Part shown: piece after piece, positions 1 through 5,684 of the stretch
Position numbering within the stretch: the first letter of the stretch is position 1
Layout of the letters: each line of letters opens with the position of its first letter
From: Trueperaceae bacterium
GTDB lineage: Bacteria > Deinococcota > Deinococci > Deinococcales > Trueperaceae
DNA: 5,684 nucleotides
Assembly (NCBI GenBank): GCA_011390455.1
Contig: JAABSI010000004.1
Span: 63,477 to 69,160 of the forward strand
Reading direction: 5' to 3'
Position numbers and translations under genes: made by a program
The notes under the pieces: generated by a model
The model's database searches: none
What the model was told of the DNA's origin: nothing
Seen by the model: the letters and a program-made list of their open reading frames with translations, nothing else

Positions 1-321
1 TCCGAGATCGCCGCCCTCCTCGAGACGCTGCCCGCGCGCGGCGACGGCGCCGCCCCCGCGATCGACTTCCGCTCGATGAACCTCCGCTCCGTCTACCCGC
101 CCTCCACCGATCCCAACCGCTACGAGGGGGCCAGCATCGTCTCGGAAGCTTCGATCTCCGGTACCGTCCGCGGTCCCGAGGTGCTCGCGCAGTTCGTGCG
201 CAACCTCGAGAACGCGCCCGACTTCGGCGTCCTCTTCCAGAACGCCTCGCGCCAAGGCGAGGACGAGGAGCTGTTCACCTACAACCTCACCGTCGGCGGC
301 TTCGTCGGAGGTGACCGATGA
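1..321 (+). CDS. pilN: PilN, type IV pilus inner-membrane assembly protein (3' part only)
   Basis: The frame is open from the first base and ends at TGA 319-321, giving the last 106 residues; the start, the cytoplasmic PilM-binding N-terminus and the membrane helix lie upstream of the window. The visible part looks like the periplasmic ferredoxin-like domain of PilN: a strand-rich stretch (SIVSEASISGTVRG), then a helix typical of the family (VLAQFVRNLENAPDF), and a closing strand (FTYNLTVGG). PilN pairs with PilO in the periplasm to form the alignment subcomplex that connects cytoplasmic PilM to the outer-membrane secretin. The assignment rests on this domain pattern and on the pilO, pilP/W-like and pilQ genes directly downstream. 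Its stop overlaps the pilO start (ATGA, 318-321), and its last codons contain the pilO ribosome binding site. An ATG at 76 lies inside the domain and is not a credible start. Identity is fairly sure from context, less so from sequence alone. Confidence 0.85.
   Translation, partial: SEIAALLETLPARGDGAAPAIDFRSMNLRSVYPPSTDPNRYEGASIVSEASISGTVRGPEVLAQFVRNLENAPDFGVLFQNASRQGEDEELFTYNLTVGGFVGGDR
307..314 (+). promoter_or_regulatory. Strong ribosome binding site for pilO
   Basis: GGAGGTGA lies inside the last pilN codons, three bases before the pilO ATG at 318. It matches the extended anti-Shine-Dalgarno complement exactly over eight bases. Together with the ATGA stop/start overlap it fixes the pilO start and implies tight translational coupling of PilO to PilN, which are partners in a fixed-stoichiometry complex. 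Confidence 0.8.
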
Positions 322-896
322 GGTTCTCGCTCCGCAACCTGCGCCAGCGCGACATCGCCATCATCCTGGTGGTGCTGACGATCGTCGGCGGCGTGCTCTG
401 GTACTTCTACCTGTACCAACCCGCCCAGGATCGCATCGCCGAGCTCGAGTCCGAGATCACTCGCCTCGACGTCGAGATCCGACGCGGTGAGGACGCGCGC
501 CGCAACCTCCCCGAACTCCGCCTCGCGGTCGCGCTGCTCGAAGAGGAGCGCCGCGTCTTCCTCTCCCAGCTGCCCACCGAGTCCCAGATCTCGAACGTGA
601 TCGACGACCTGACCGTCTCGGCCGAGGCCGCCGGGGTGACCGTCCAGAGCTTCAGCCAAGGGGGCGCGTCGGAGAACATCCAGAACGTGCGCCCGATCGG
701 CTTCACGGTCGCCGCCTCCGGCACCTTCGGCGAGACCATGGGCTTCCTCGGCGTGCTCGAGGGGCTGCAGCGCTACACCAAGCTCAACCAAGTGGGCCTG
801 TCGGTCGCCGCCGACGACACGGCCGACCCCGCCCTCTCGAGCAACGTCGGGTTCACGGTGTACGTCTTCACCGGCACCGACCCCGGGGAGCGCTGA
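318..896 (+). CDS. pilO: PilO, type IV pilus inner-membrane alignment protein
   Basis: PilO is a bitopic inner-membrane protein whose periplasmic part dimerises with PilN and contacts the PilP-type protein, carrying signals between the cytoplasmic motor and PilQ. The 192-residue product has the family architecture: a short basic cytoplasmic tail (residues 1-12), one membrane helix (about 13-33), a charged coiled coil (about 36-84, with ELESEITRLDVEI) and a ferredoxin-like domain (about 85-186), including the helix ETMGFLGVLEGLQRYTKLNQV and a final strand NVGFTVYVF. Length is usual for PilO. The ATG at 318 is chosen because it overlaps the pilN stop and follows a perfect GGAGGTGA at the right spacing. 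The next gene starts two bases after its stop. The order pilN-pilO-(pilP/W)-pilQ confirms the call; family-level confidence is high. Confidence 0.93.
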   Translation: MRFSLRNLRQRDIAIILVVLTIVGGVLWYFYLYQPAQDRIAELESEITRLDVEIRRGEDARRNLPELRLAVALLEEERRVFLSQLPTESQISNVIDDLTVSAEAAGVTVQSFSQGGASENIQNVRPIGFTVAASGTFGETMGFLGVLEGLQRYTKLNQVGLSVAADDTADPALSSNVGFTVYVFTGTDPGER

Positions 897-898
897 CC

Positions 899-2230
899 AT
901 GGCGATGTCGCGCACGGCCCGCATCCTGATCGCCATCCTGCTCCTCGCGGCCGCGGCGTTCTTCTGGGTCAATTTCTACACCCAGAGCCGCACGACCGAG
1001 CTCCCGACCCCGACCGACGTGGTCACCGAAGACCGCGATACCGAGCCGGCGACGCCCGCAGCGGACGCGGATGCCGACGCCGCGGATGCCGACGCGACCG
1101 ACGCCGCGGATCCCGAGGCCGCCCCGGTCGACGGTGAAGCTGCCGACGGCGAAGCTGCCGACGGCGCACCGGCGGACGGCGCGCCCGAAGACGGCGCCGC
1201 GGACCAACCCGCCGACGTCGTGGGCACCGAGCCGCCCGATGCCGACGGCGAGATCGCCGACGAAGCGACCACCGACCTCGATCCGGACGCCGACGCCGAA
1301 GCCGAAGCGCCGCTCGTGGTGGCGCCCGCCGACGACGGTCCTCCGACCGTGGTCGTCGACGCGCCGGTCGTCGGGCGCGAGATCGTGATCGCCGACCTCC
1401 CCTTCCTCGTGACCGAACCGCGTCCGGCGGACGCTGCGGCCCCCGAGGTCGAGGTCGCCGAGGGCACGATCGCGCGCGGCGTGACCACGCCGACGCGCGC
1501 CACGGTCAACCCGTTCTCGCCGGTCGTCGTGCGCACGCCGCCCGCCCCGGAGCGCGAGGTCCCCGCCACCGCTTCGGTCGTGGGCGAGGTCGCGGTGCCG
1601 GCCGGCCCCACCCCGGCCGAGGTCGCCGCCGCGGAAGCTGCCGCACGCGCTTCGGCGCCGACGCCGCGCGCGATCACCCCGGGCAGCCCCGGCGATACCT
1701 CGGCGTTGCGGCCGCTCCCCACCGGCTCCGTGCTCTCCTCCACCCCGGATCTGCTGCGCGAACCGCGGGTCGGTACCGTGGCCGAAGAGGTCGACTTCGC
1801 GACCGTCACCACGATCGCCGTGCCCGATGCCGAGCCGGCGGACCTCGCCCCGAGCGAGTCCGAGCCGGCGCAGGCCGAGGCGCCCGACGAGGTGGAGCCG
1901 CTGGCGGGCACGACGGCCGCTACCGAAGCGGCCGATGGCGAAGCAGCCGAGACCCCGGCGACCGCCGACGCGCCCCCGCCGCCGCTCGCCGCGGGCGCCA
2001 CCCAGCTCGCCCGCTTCTTGCGCGACCAGAACTACGCCTTCACCGGCTCGGTCCTCGGGCCCGTCGGCGTCGGGGTCTTCCGCTCCGACCTCGACCCGGC
2101 TCCCGTGGTCGTCGCGCTCGGCCAGACGTTGCCCGAAACCGAGATCGTGCTCACGGACCTCCGCGGGCAACAAGCCGAACTCCGGCTCGGCGATAGCACG
2201 CAAATCCTCACCTTGGACCTCAGGCGGTGA
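899..2230 (+). CDS. PilP/PilW-like inner-membrane linker protein of the type IV pilus machine
   Basis: By position (between pilO and pilQ) and architecture this is the counterpart of proteobacterial PilP, Thermus PilW or type II secretion GspC: a protein that joins the inner-membrane PilN/PilO platform to the secretin. It has one membrane helix near the N-terminus (about residues 8-27) and no lipobox Cys, so unlike proteobacterial PilP it should be anchored by a helix. Residues about 35-140 are an acidic, low-complexity Asp/Ala/Glu/Pro stretch with two tandem-repeat blocks. A more ordered segment follows, with an NPFSP motif at 204-208 resembling the DPF-type motif of PilP. A second Ala/Pro/Glu linker runs to about 365. 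Residues 371-443 form a strand-rich domain (GSVLGPVGVGVF, VVVALGQTLPE, QAELRLGD, QILTLDL) of the kind expected for a PilP/GspC homology-region domain. Start: ATG 899 has GGGGAG at 885-890, eight bases upstream; ATG 905 has none. No pairwise similarity could be tested, so pilP versus pilW naming is left open. Confidence 0.75.
   Translation: MAMSRTARILIAILLLAAAAFFWVNFYTQSRTTELPTPTDVVTEDRDTEPATPAADADADAADADATDAADPEAAPVDGEAADGEAADGAPADGAPEDGAADQPADVVGTEPPDADGEIADEATTDLDPDADAEAEAPLVVAPADDGPPTVVVDAPVVGREIVIADLPFLVTEPRPADAAAPEVEVAEGTIARGVTTPTRATVNPFSPVVVRTPPAPEREVPATASVVGEVAVPAGPTPAEVAAAEAAARASAPTPRAITPGSPGDTSALRPLPTGSVLSSTPDLLREPRVGTVAEEVDFATVTTIAVPDAEPADLAPSESEPAQAEAPDEVEPLAGTTAATEAADGEAAETPATADAPPPPLAAGATQLARFLRDQNYAFTGSVLGPVGVGVFRSDLDPAPVVVALGQTLPETEIVLTDLRGQQAELRLGDSTQILTLDLRR
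1067..1111 (+). repeat. 15-base tandem repeat encoding ADADA-type units
   Basis: GCGGATGCCGACGCC (1067-1081) is followed at once by GCGGATGCCGACGCG (1082-1096), a 14/15 match, and by a decayed copy ACCGACGCCGCGGAT (1097-1111). The units are in frame and encode ADADA, ADADA and TDAAD, at about residues 57-71 of the PilP/PilW-like protein. The near-identical codon choice points to recent duplication by slippage, not only to protein-level selection for acidic residues. Confidence 0.75.
1130..1204 (+). repeat. Five tandem 15-base units encoding DG(E/A)xx pentapeptides
   Basis: Five contiguous 15-base units each begin GACGG: 1130-1144, 1145-1159, 1160-1174, 1175-1189 and 1190-1204. They encode DGEAA, DGEAA, DGAPA, DGAPE and DGAAD (residues 78-102). 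The first two differ by one synonymous base (GGT/GGC); the later three are more diverged. An isolated similar unit (GATGGCGAAGCAGCC, DGEAA) is at 1934-1948 in the second linker of the same protein. The unit length is a multiple of three, so gain or loss of a copy keeps the frame. Confidence 0.85.
2222..2230 (+). promoter_or_regulatory. Ribosome binding site that decides the pilQ start
   Basis: AGGCGGTGA differs by one base from the ideal AGGAGGTGA and ends two bases before the ATG at 2233, which puts the core at normal spacing. It includes the stop codon of the upstream gene. The alternative GTG start at 2227 lies inside this site and has only a weak GGA before it, so ATG 2233 is preferred. 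The same extended GGTGA form is used before pilO. Confidence 0.65.
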
Positions 2231-2232
2231 AC

Positions 2233-3693
2233 ATGAAACGAGTACGCATCTTCCTCACGTGCTTGGCTCTGGCGGGGCTGTCGACCGCGCTGGCCCAGCC
2301 CGCGGCGCTCCCCGACGACGAGCGCTTCGACCAACCGGTCGCCTTCTCGACCGGTGCAGGGGGCGAGTCGCTCGCGGCGATGGTGACGGCGCTGGCCCGT
2401 TCGATCGGCCTCACCCCGATCCTGGACGACTTCCTGGACAAGACGATCGTCTACGACATCGGCGACGCCAAGCCCTTCCGTCAGGTCTGGGACCTGGTGC
2501 TGACGCTGAACGACCTCGACTACCTGCTCCAGGAGAACGACGTGGTCGTCGTCGGCAGCACCGAGTCGCTGGCGCGGCTGCGTGCCCCCGAGGCGCCTGC
2601 CACGACGACCGACGAGCCGACGGTCCAGCGTTTCTATCGCGTGAACAACGACGTCGAGCAGGTCGTGGCCATCTTGCGGCGCGCGGTCGCCGGCGTGACC
2701 GTCGATCCGCTCCCGGGCACCGGCGCCCTCGTCGTCGTCGGCACCCAAGCGCAGCAGGACGACGTCGCGACCGTGCTCGCCGAGTTCGACCAGCCCGCCG
2801 ACGTGGTGCCGCTCGAGCAGCGCACCTACTTCCTCTCGAACGCCGATGCGACCGAGCTGGCCGGCACGCTCCAGGCCACCGGGGTCGTGGCGGCGAACGG
2901 TGAGGACGGCGCGAGCGCCACGCTGGTCGACGGCTTCAGCGTCGTCGCCGAGGTGCGCACCAACAGCCTGATCGTCACCGGGACGGCCGCCGTGCAAGCG
3001 CGCCTCGCGGACCTGATCGCGCAGCTCGACGCCGCGCAGCCTCAGGTCAACATCCAGGTGCGCATTCAGGAGATCACGCGCCGCAGCGCCTTCCAGCTCG
3101 GCATCGACTGGACGAGTGGCTTCGGCAACTTGAGCGCGACGATCCTCGGTGGCGGCCTCAACTTCATCTTCGACACCACCCAGGTGATCTCGAGCCTCAA
3201 CGTGCTCGCGGTCCTCGACACGCTCGAGACCCAGGGGCTCTCCCGCCGCGTCGACGACACCAACCTGACGGTGCTGAACAACGGCACGGGCAGCATCCAG
3301 TCCGGTGGCGAGATCTTCATCACGATCCCCGGCGCCAACGAGAACATCGAACGGACGATCCCCTACGGCGTGCAGATCGACGTCACCCCGCGGATTACCG
3401 CCGACGGTCGCGTGACGCTGGAGATCGAAGCCTCGGTCGACGACGTGCTCTCGACGACGAACGACCCGAGCTTCCTCAACCTCTCGAGCCGCAACGTCAC
3501 CACGACGGTCACCGTCGAGCAAGGCGAGACGCTGCTGCTGGGCGGTCTGCTCCAGAGCCAGCTCAACGTCACCCGCAACCGGATCCCGATCATCGGCAGC
3601 ATCCCGCTGATCGGCGACCTCTTCGGCCGCACCCTGACCGAGGAGGACAACACCGACCTGCTCGTGATCGTCACCGCGCTCATCCTCGACTGA
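2233..3693 (+). CDS. pilQ: PilQ, type IV pilus outer-membrane secretin (compact form)
   Basis: PilQ forms the multimeric outer-membrane channel through which the pilus passes. From ATG 2233 the product has 486 residues. Residues 1-21 are a signal peptide (basic start, Leu/Ala core, ALA before Gln22). Residues about 36-109 form an STN/N0 domain; about 131-188 and 194-266 are two secretin_N modules, each ending with a helix that reads like VLAEFDQP or LIAQLDAAQP; about 272-486 is the secretin barrel. The family hallmark IPIIGSIPLIGDLFG is at 451-465, with VTPRITADGRVTLEIEASV before it and a gate region around 336-363. It stops right after the last strand (LLVIVTALILD), so there is no C-terminal pilotin-binding tail, and no AMIN peptidoglycan-binding domain is visible. 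Family members in Thermus and Deinococcus are considerably longer, with more N-modules. Last gene of the pilus operon; two bases separate it from the preceding stop. The secretin call is near certain. Confidence 0.95.
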   Translation: MKRVRIFLTCLALAGLSTALAQPAALPDDERFDQPVAFSTGAGGESLAAMVTALARSIGLTPILDDFLDKTIVYDIGDAKPFRQVWDLVLTLNDLDYLLQENDVVVVGSTESLARLRAPEAPATTTDEPTVQRFYRVNNDVEQVVAILRRAVAGVTVDPLPGTGALVVVGTQAQQDDVATVLAEFDQPADVVPLEQRTYFLSNADATELAGTLQATGVVAANGEDGASATLVDGFSVVAEVRTNSLIVTGTAAVQARLADLIAQLDAAQPQVNIQVRIQEITRRSAFQLGIDWTSGFGNLSATILGGGLNFIFDTTQVISSLNVLAVLDTLETQGLSRRVDDTNLTVLNNGTGSIQSGGEIFITIPGANENIERTIPYGVQIDVTPRITADGRVTLEIEASVDDVLSTTNDPSFLNLSSRNVTTTVTVEQGETLLLGGLLQSQLNVTRNRIPIIGSIPLIGDLFGRTLTEEDNTDLLVIVTALILD

Positions 3694-3717
3694 GCGCCGT
3701 CCCCCGCCTGGGACCCA

Positions 3718-3751
3718 GCGGCCCCGCCCGGCATCGACCGGGCGGGGCCGC
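3718..3751 (+). terminator. Perfect 14-bp GC hairpin after pilQ, probable terminator
   Basis: GCGGCCCCGCCCGG (3718-3731) and CCGGGCGGGGCCGC (3738-3751) are exact reverse complements around a six-base loop CATCGA. The hairpin starts 24 bases after the pilQ stop in the only non-coding gap of the window. No T-run follows on the + strand (CGCGCGTGAGG), so it is not a classical intrinsic terminator; it may act as a U-less terminator, a 3'-end stabiliser, or both. It marks the likely boundary between the pil and aro operons. Confidence 0.65.
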
Positions 3752-3778
3752 GCGCGTGAGGACCGTCGTCCTGCACGG

Positions 3779-3795
3779 CCTCCGGACCCCTCCGG
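3779..3795 (+). repeat. Direct repeat CCTCCGG with 10-base period upstream of aroC
   Basis: CCTCCGG occurs at 3779-3785 and again at 3789-3795, one DNA helical turn apart. If transcription starts at or next to the aroC ATG, the copies lie at about -38 to -32 and -28 to -22, across the -35 region. The arrangement could be a site for a regulator bound on one face of the helix, but seven-base GC-rich matches can arise by chance in such DNA. Confidence 0.3.
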
Positions 3796-3804
3796 CGCGC
3801 GTGC

Positions 3805-3810
3805 TACGCT
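3805..3810 (+). promoter_or_regulatory. Candidate -10 element for a leaderless aroC transcript
   Basis: TACGCT fits the TANNNT -10 pattern and ends six bases before the aroC ATG at 3817, the spacing expected if transcription begins at the A of the start codon. No Shine-Dalgarno sequence is present in the bases before the ATG (GTGCTACGCTGGCGCG), in contrast to the strong sites before pilO and pilQ. Leaderless mRNAs with TANNNT at this distance are known to be common in Deinococcus. No convincing -35 hexamer is seen (CCGGAC at 3782-3787 is at the right distance but a poor match). Confidence 0.5.
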
Positions 3811-3816
3811 GGCGCG

Positions 3817-4980
<1,164 letters not shown>

Positions 4981-4982
4981 CC

Positions 4983-5684
4983 GTGGCGCGCCGCCACCTC
5001 ACCGAGCGCCCGGTCACCTGGGTGGCCATGGCCGGCTTCATGGGCGCCGGCAAGAGCCGCATCGGCTGGGAGCTCTCGCGCCGCCTGCAGCTCACCTTCG
5101 TCGACACCGATCGGGTGATCGAACGGGTCGCCTGCATGCGCATCAGCGAGATCTTCGAGCTCTACGGCGAGCAGACCTTCCGCGACTACGAGACCGAGAT
5201 CGTGCGCCGCTGCCTCAACCTCGACGAGGTCGTCGTCTCGACCGGCGGCGGCACCGTCGTGCGCGAGGAGAACCGCCGCCTGCTGCGCTCGCGCGGACCG
5301 GTGGTCGTCCTGGAAGCCTCCCCGGAGACCGTCTACAAGCGGACGCGGCGCCACAAGCGCCCGCTGCTCGAGTCCGCCGACCCGCTGGCGCGGATCCGCG
5401 AGCTGATGACCGCGCGGGCCCCCTTCTACGACGACGCCGCGAGCCTCAAGGTCAACTCCGACGGGCGCGAGGCGGCCGACGTCGTCGACGACATCGTCGA
5501 GGGCCTCGCCACCTGGGCCGAGACCCACGCCGACGATCCGGCCATGCGGCCCGGCGGCACGGGGCCGCTCGGGCTCACCGCGCACGACCTCGCGAGCCCC
5601 GAACCGGAGCCCGTACCCCCCGACGACGAGGCGTACGGCGGAGCGGCCGAAGGCGCGGACGGCTTCCGCCTGCGCTACGGCCCG
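4983..5684 (+). CDS. aroK: Shikimate kinase with C-terminal extension (runs off the window)
   Basis: AroK transfers phosphate from ATP to the 3-hydroxyl of shikimate in the cytoplasm. The frame is open for 234 codons to the last base. All kinase landmarks are present: Walker A GFMGAGKS at 18-25, DTD with Asp41 and Asp43 (Mg2+ and shikimate binding), FRDYE with Arg67, the GGG shikimate/Walker B motif at 88-90, the lid RPLL with Arg126, and RAPFY with Arg145. The kinase domain should end near residue 180. About 54 further residues follow, Pro/Asp/Glu/Gly-rich (for example SPEPEPVPPDDE), with no stop. Shikimate kinases are usually about 170-180 residues, so this is an extended protein or the first half of a fusion, AroB (3-dehydroquinate synthase) being the obvious candidate by neighbourhood. 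Start: GTG 4983, two bases after the aroC stop with AGGG at 4971-4974; ATG 5028 is in frame but leaves only two residues before the P-loop and would cut off its first strand. Confidence 0.93.
   Translation, partial: MARRHLTERPVTWVAMAGFMGAGKSRIGWELSRRLQLTFVDTDRVIERVACMRISEIFELYGEQTFRDYETEIVRRCLNLDEVVVSTGGGTVVREENRRLLRSRGPVVVLEASPETVYKRTRRHKRPLLESADPLARIRELMTARAPFYDDAASLKVNSDGREAADVVDDIVEGLATWAETHADDPAMRPGGTGPLGLTAHDLASPEPEPVPPDDEAYGGAAEGADGFRLRYGP

Noticed and set aside
1067..1204. CRISPR-like or regulatory repeat array
   Set aside because: The units are 15 bases, contiguous without spacers, in frame, and encode an acidic linker inside a gene.
773..2203. A 476-residue - strand frame opposite the PilP/PilW-like gene
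   Set aside because: Low-complexity Gly/Arg-rich translation mirroring the Ala/Asp/Pro linker codons; no start context or motif. The 341-residue antisense frame at 976-2001 is rejected for the same reason.
2227..2232. GTG at 2227 as the pilQ start (GTGA overlap with the upstream stop)
   Set aside because: It lies inside the ribosome binding site of ATG 2233; it would only add two residues (Met-Asn) and does not change the signal peptide. Not excluded completely.
2233..2296. PilQ as a lipoprotein through Cys10
   Set aside because: The Cys is preceded by FLT, not a lipobox, and sits too early in the hydrophobic core; ALA before Gln22 is a good signal peptidase I site.
1827..2903. A 358-residue + strand frame overlapping the end of the PilP/PilW-like gene and the start of pilQ
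   Set aside because: Arg/Pro/Ser-rich shadow translation in another frame of two supported genes; it breaks across their junction.
3759..3772. Small inverted repeat AGGAC-CGTC-GTCCT as an operator
   Set aside because: Only five base pairs with a four-base loop; such short inverted repeats are expected by chance in GC-rich DNA.
5028..5030. ATG 5028 as the aroK start
   Set aside because: It would place the P-loop at residue 3 and remove the first strand of the kinase fold (VTWVAMAG).

Overview
The window is a very GC-rich (roughly 70%) bacterial chromosome segment that is almost entirely coding, with every real gene on the + strand. It holds the distal part of a type IV pilus assembly operon followed by the start of an aromatic amino-acid (shikimate pathway) operon. 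Gene content, high GC, a pilus gene between pilO and pilQ that has a membrane anchor instead of a lipobox, and a leaderless-looking TANNNT promoter all fit a Deinococcota (Deinococcus/Thermus/Truepera-like) organism. That placement is inference; no RNA marker is present to prove it.

Layout. Bases 1-321 are the 3' end of pilN. pilO (318-896) overlaps it by 4 bases. A pilP/pilW-like inner-membrane protein with a very long acidic Ala/Asp/Pro linker follows (899-2230). The outer-membrane secretin pilQ (2233-3693) closes the pilus operon. The junctions are 4-base overlaps or 2-base gaps, so the four genes are surely one transcript. A perfect 14-bp GC hairpin (3718-3751) follows pilQ. The 123-base gap 3694-3816 is the only non-coding stretch; it also contains a short direct repeat and a -10-like TACGCT six bases before the aroC ATG. 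aroC (chorismate synthase, 3817-4980) and aroK (shikimate kinase, 4983 to past the window end) form the second operon.

How the genes work together. PilN and PilO form the periplasmic ferredoxin-fold alignment subcomplex. The PilP/PilW-like protein most likely links that subcomplex to PilQ, the gated outer-membrane channel through which the pilus leaves the cell; in many bacteria the same machine also supports DNA uptake. AroK phosphorylates shikimate, and AroC makes chorismate two steps later. The pil-aro adjacency is a widely conserved neighbourhood (pilMNOPQ-aroKB in Gammaproteobacteria), here with aroC between pilQ and aroK.

I see no novel defence, mobile or RNA system. The points most worth a second look are: the tandem-repeat linker of the PilP/PilW-like protein beside an unusually compact PilQ; a Glu-to-Leu change in an otherwise canonical chorismate synthase signature; and an aroK frame that continues well beyond the kinase domain with no stop in the window.
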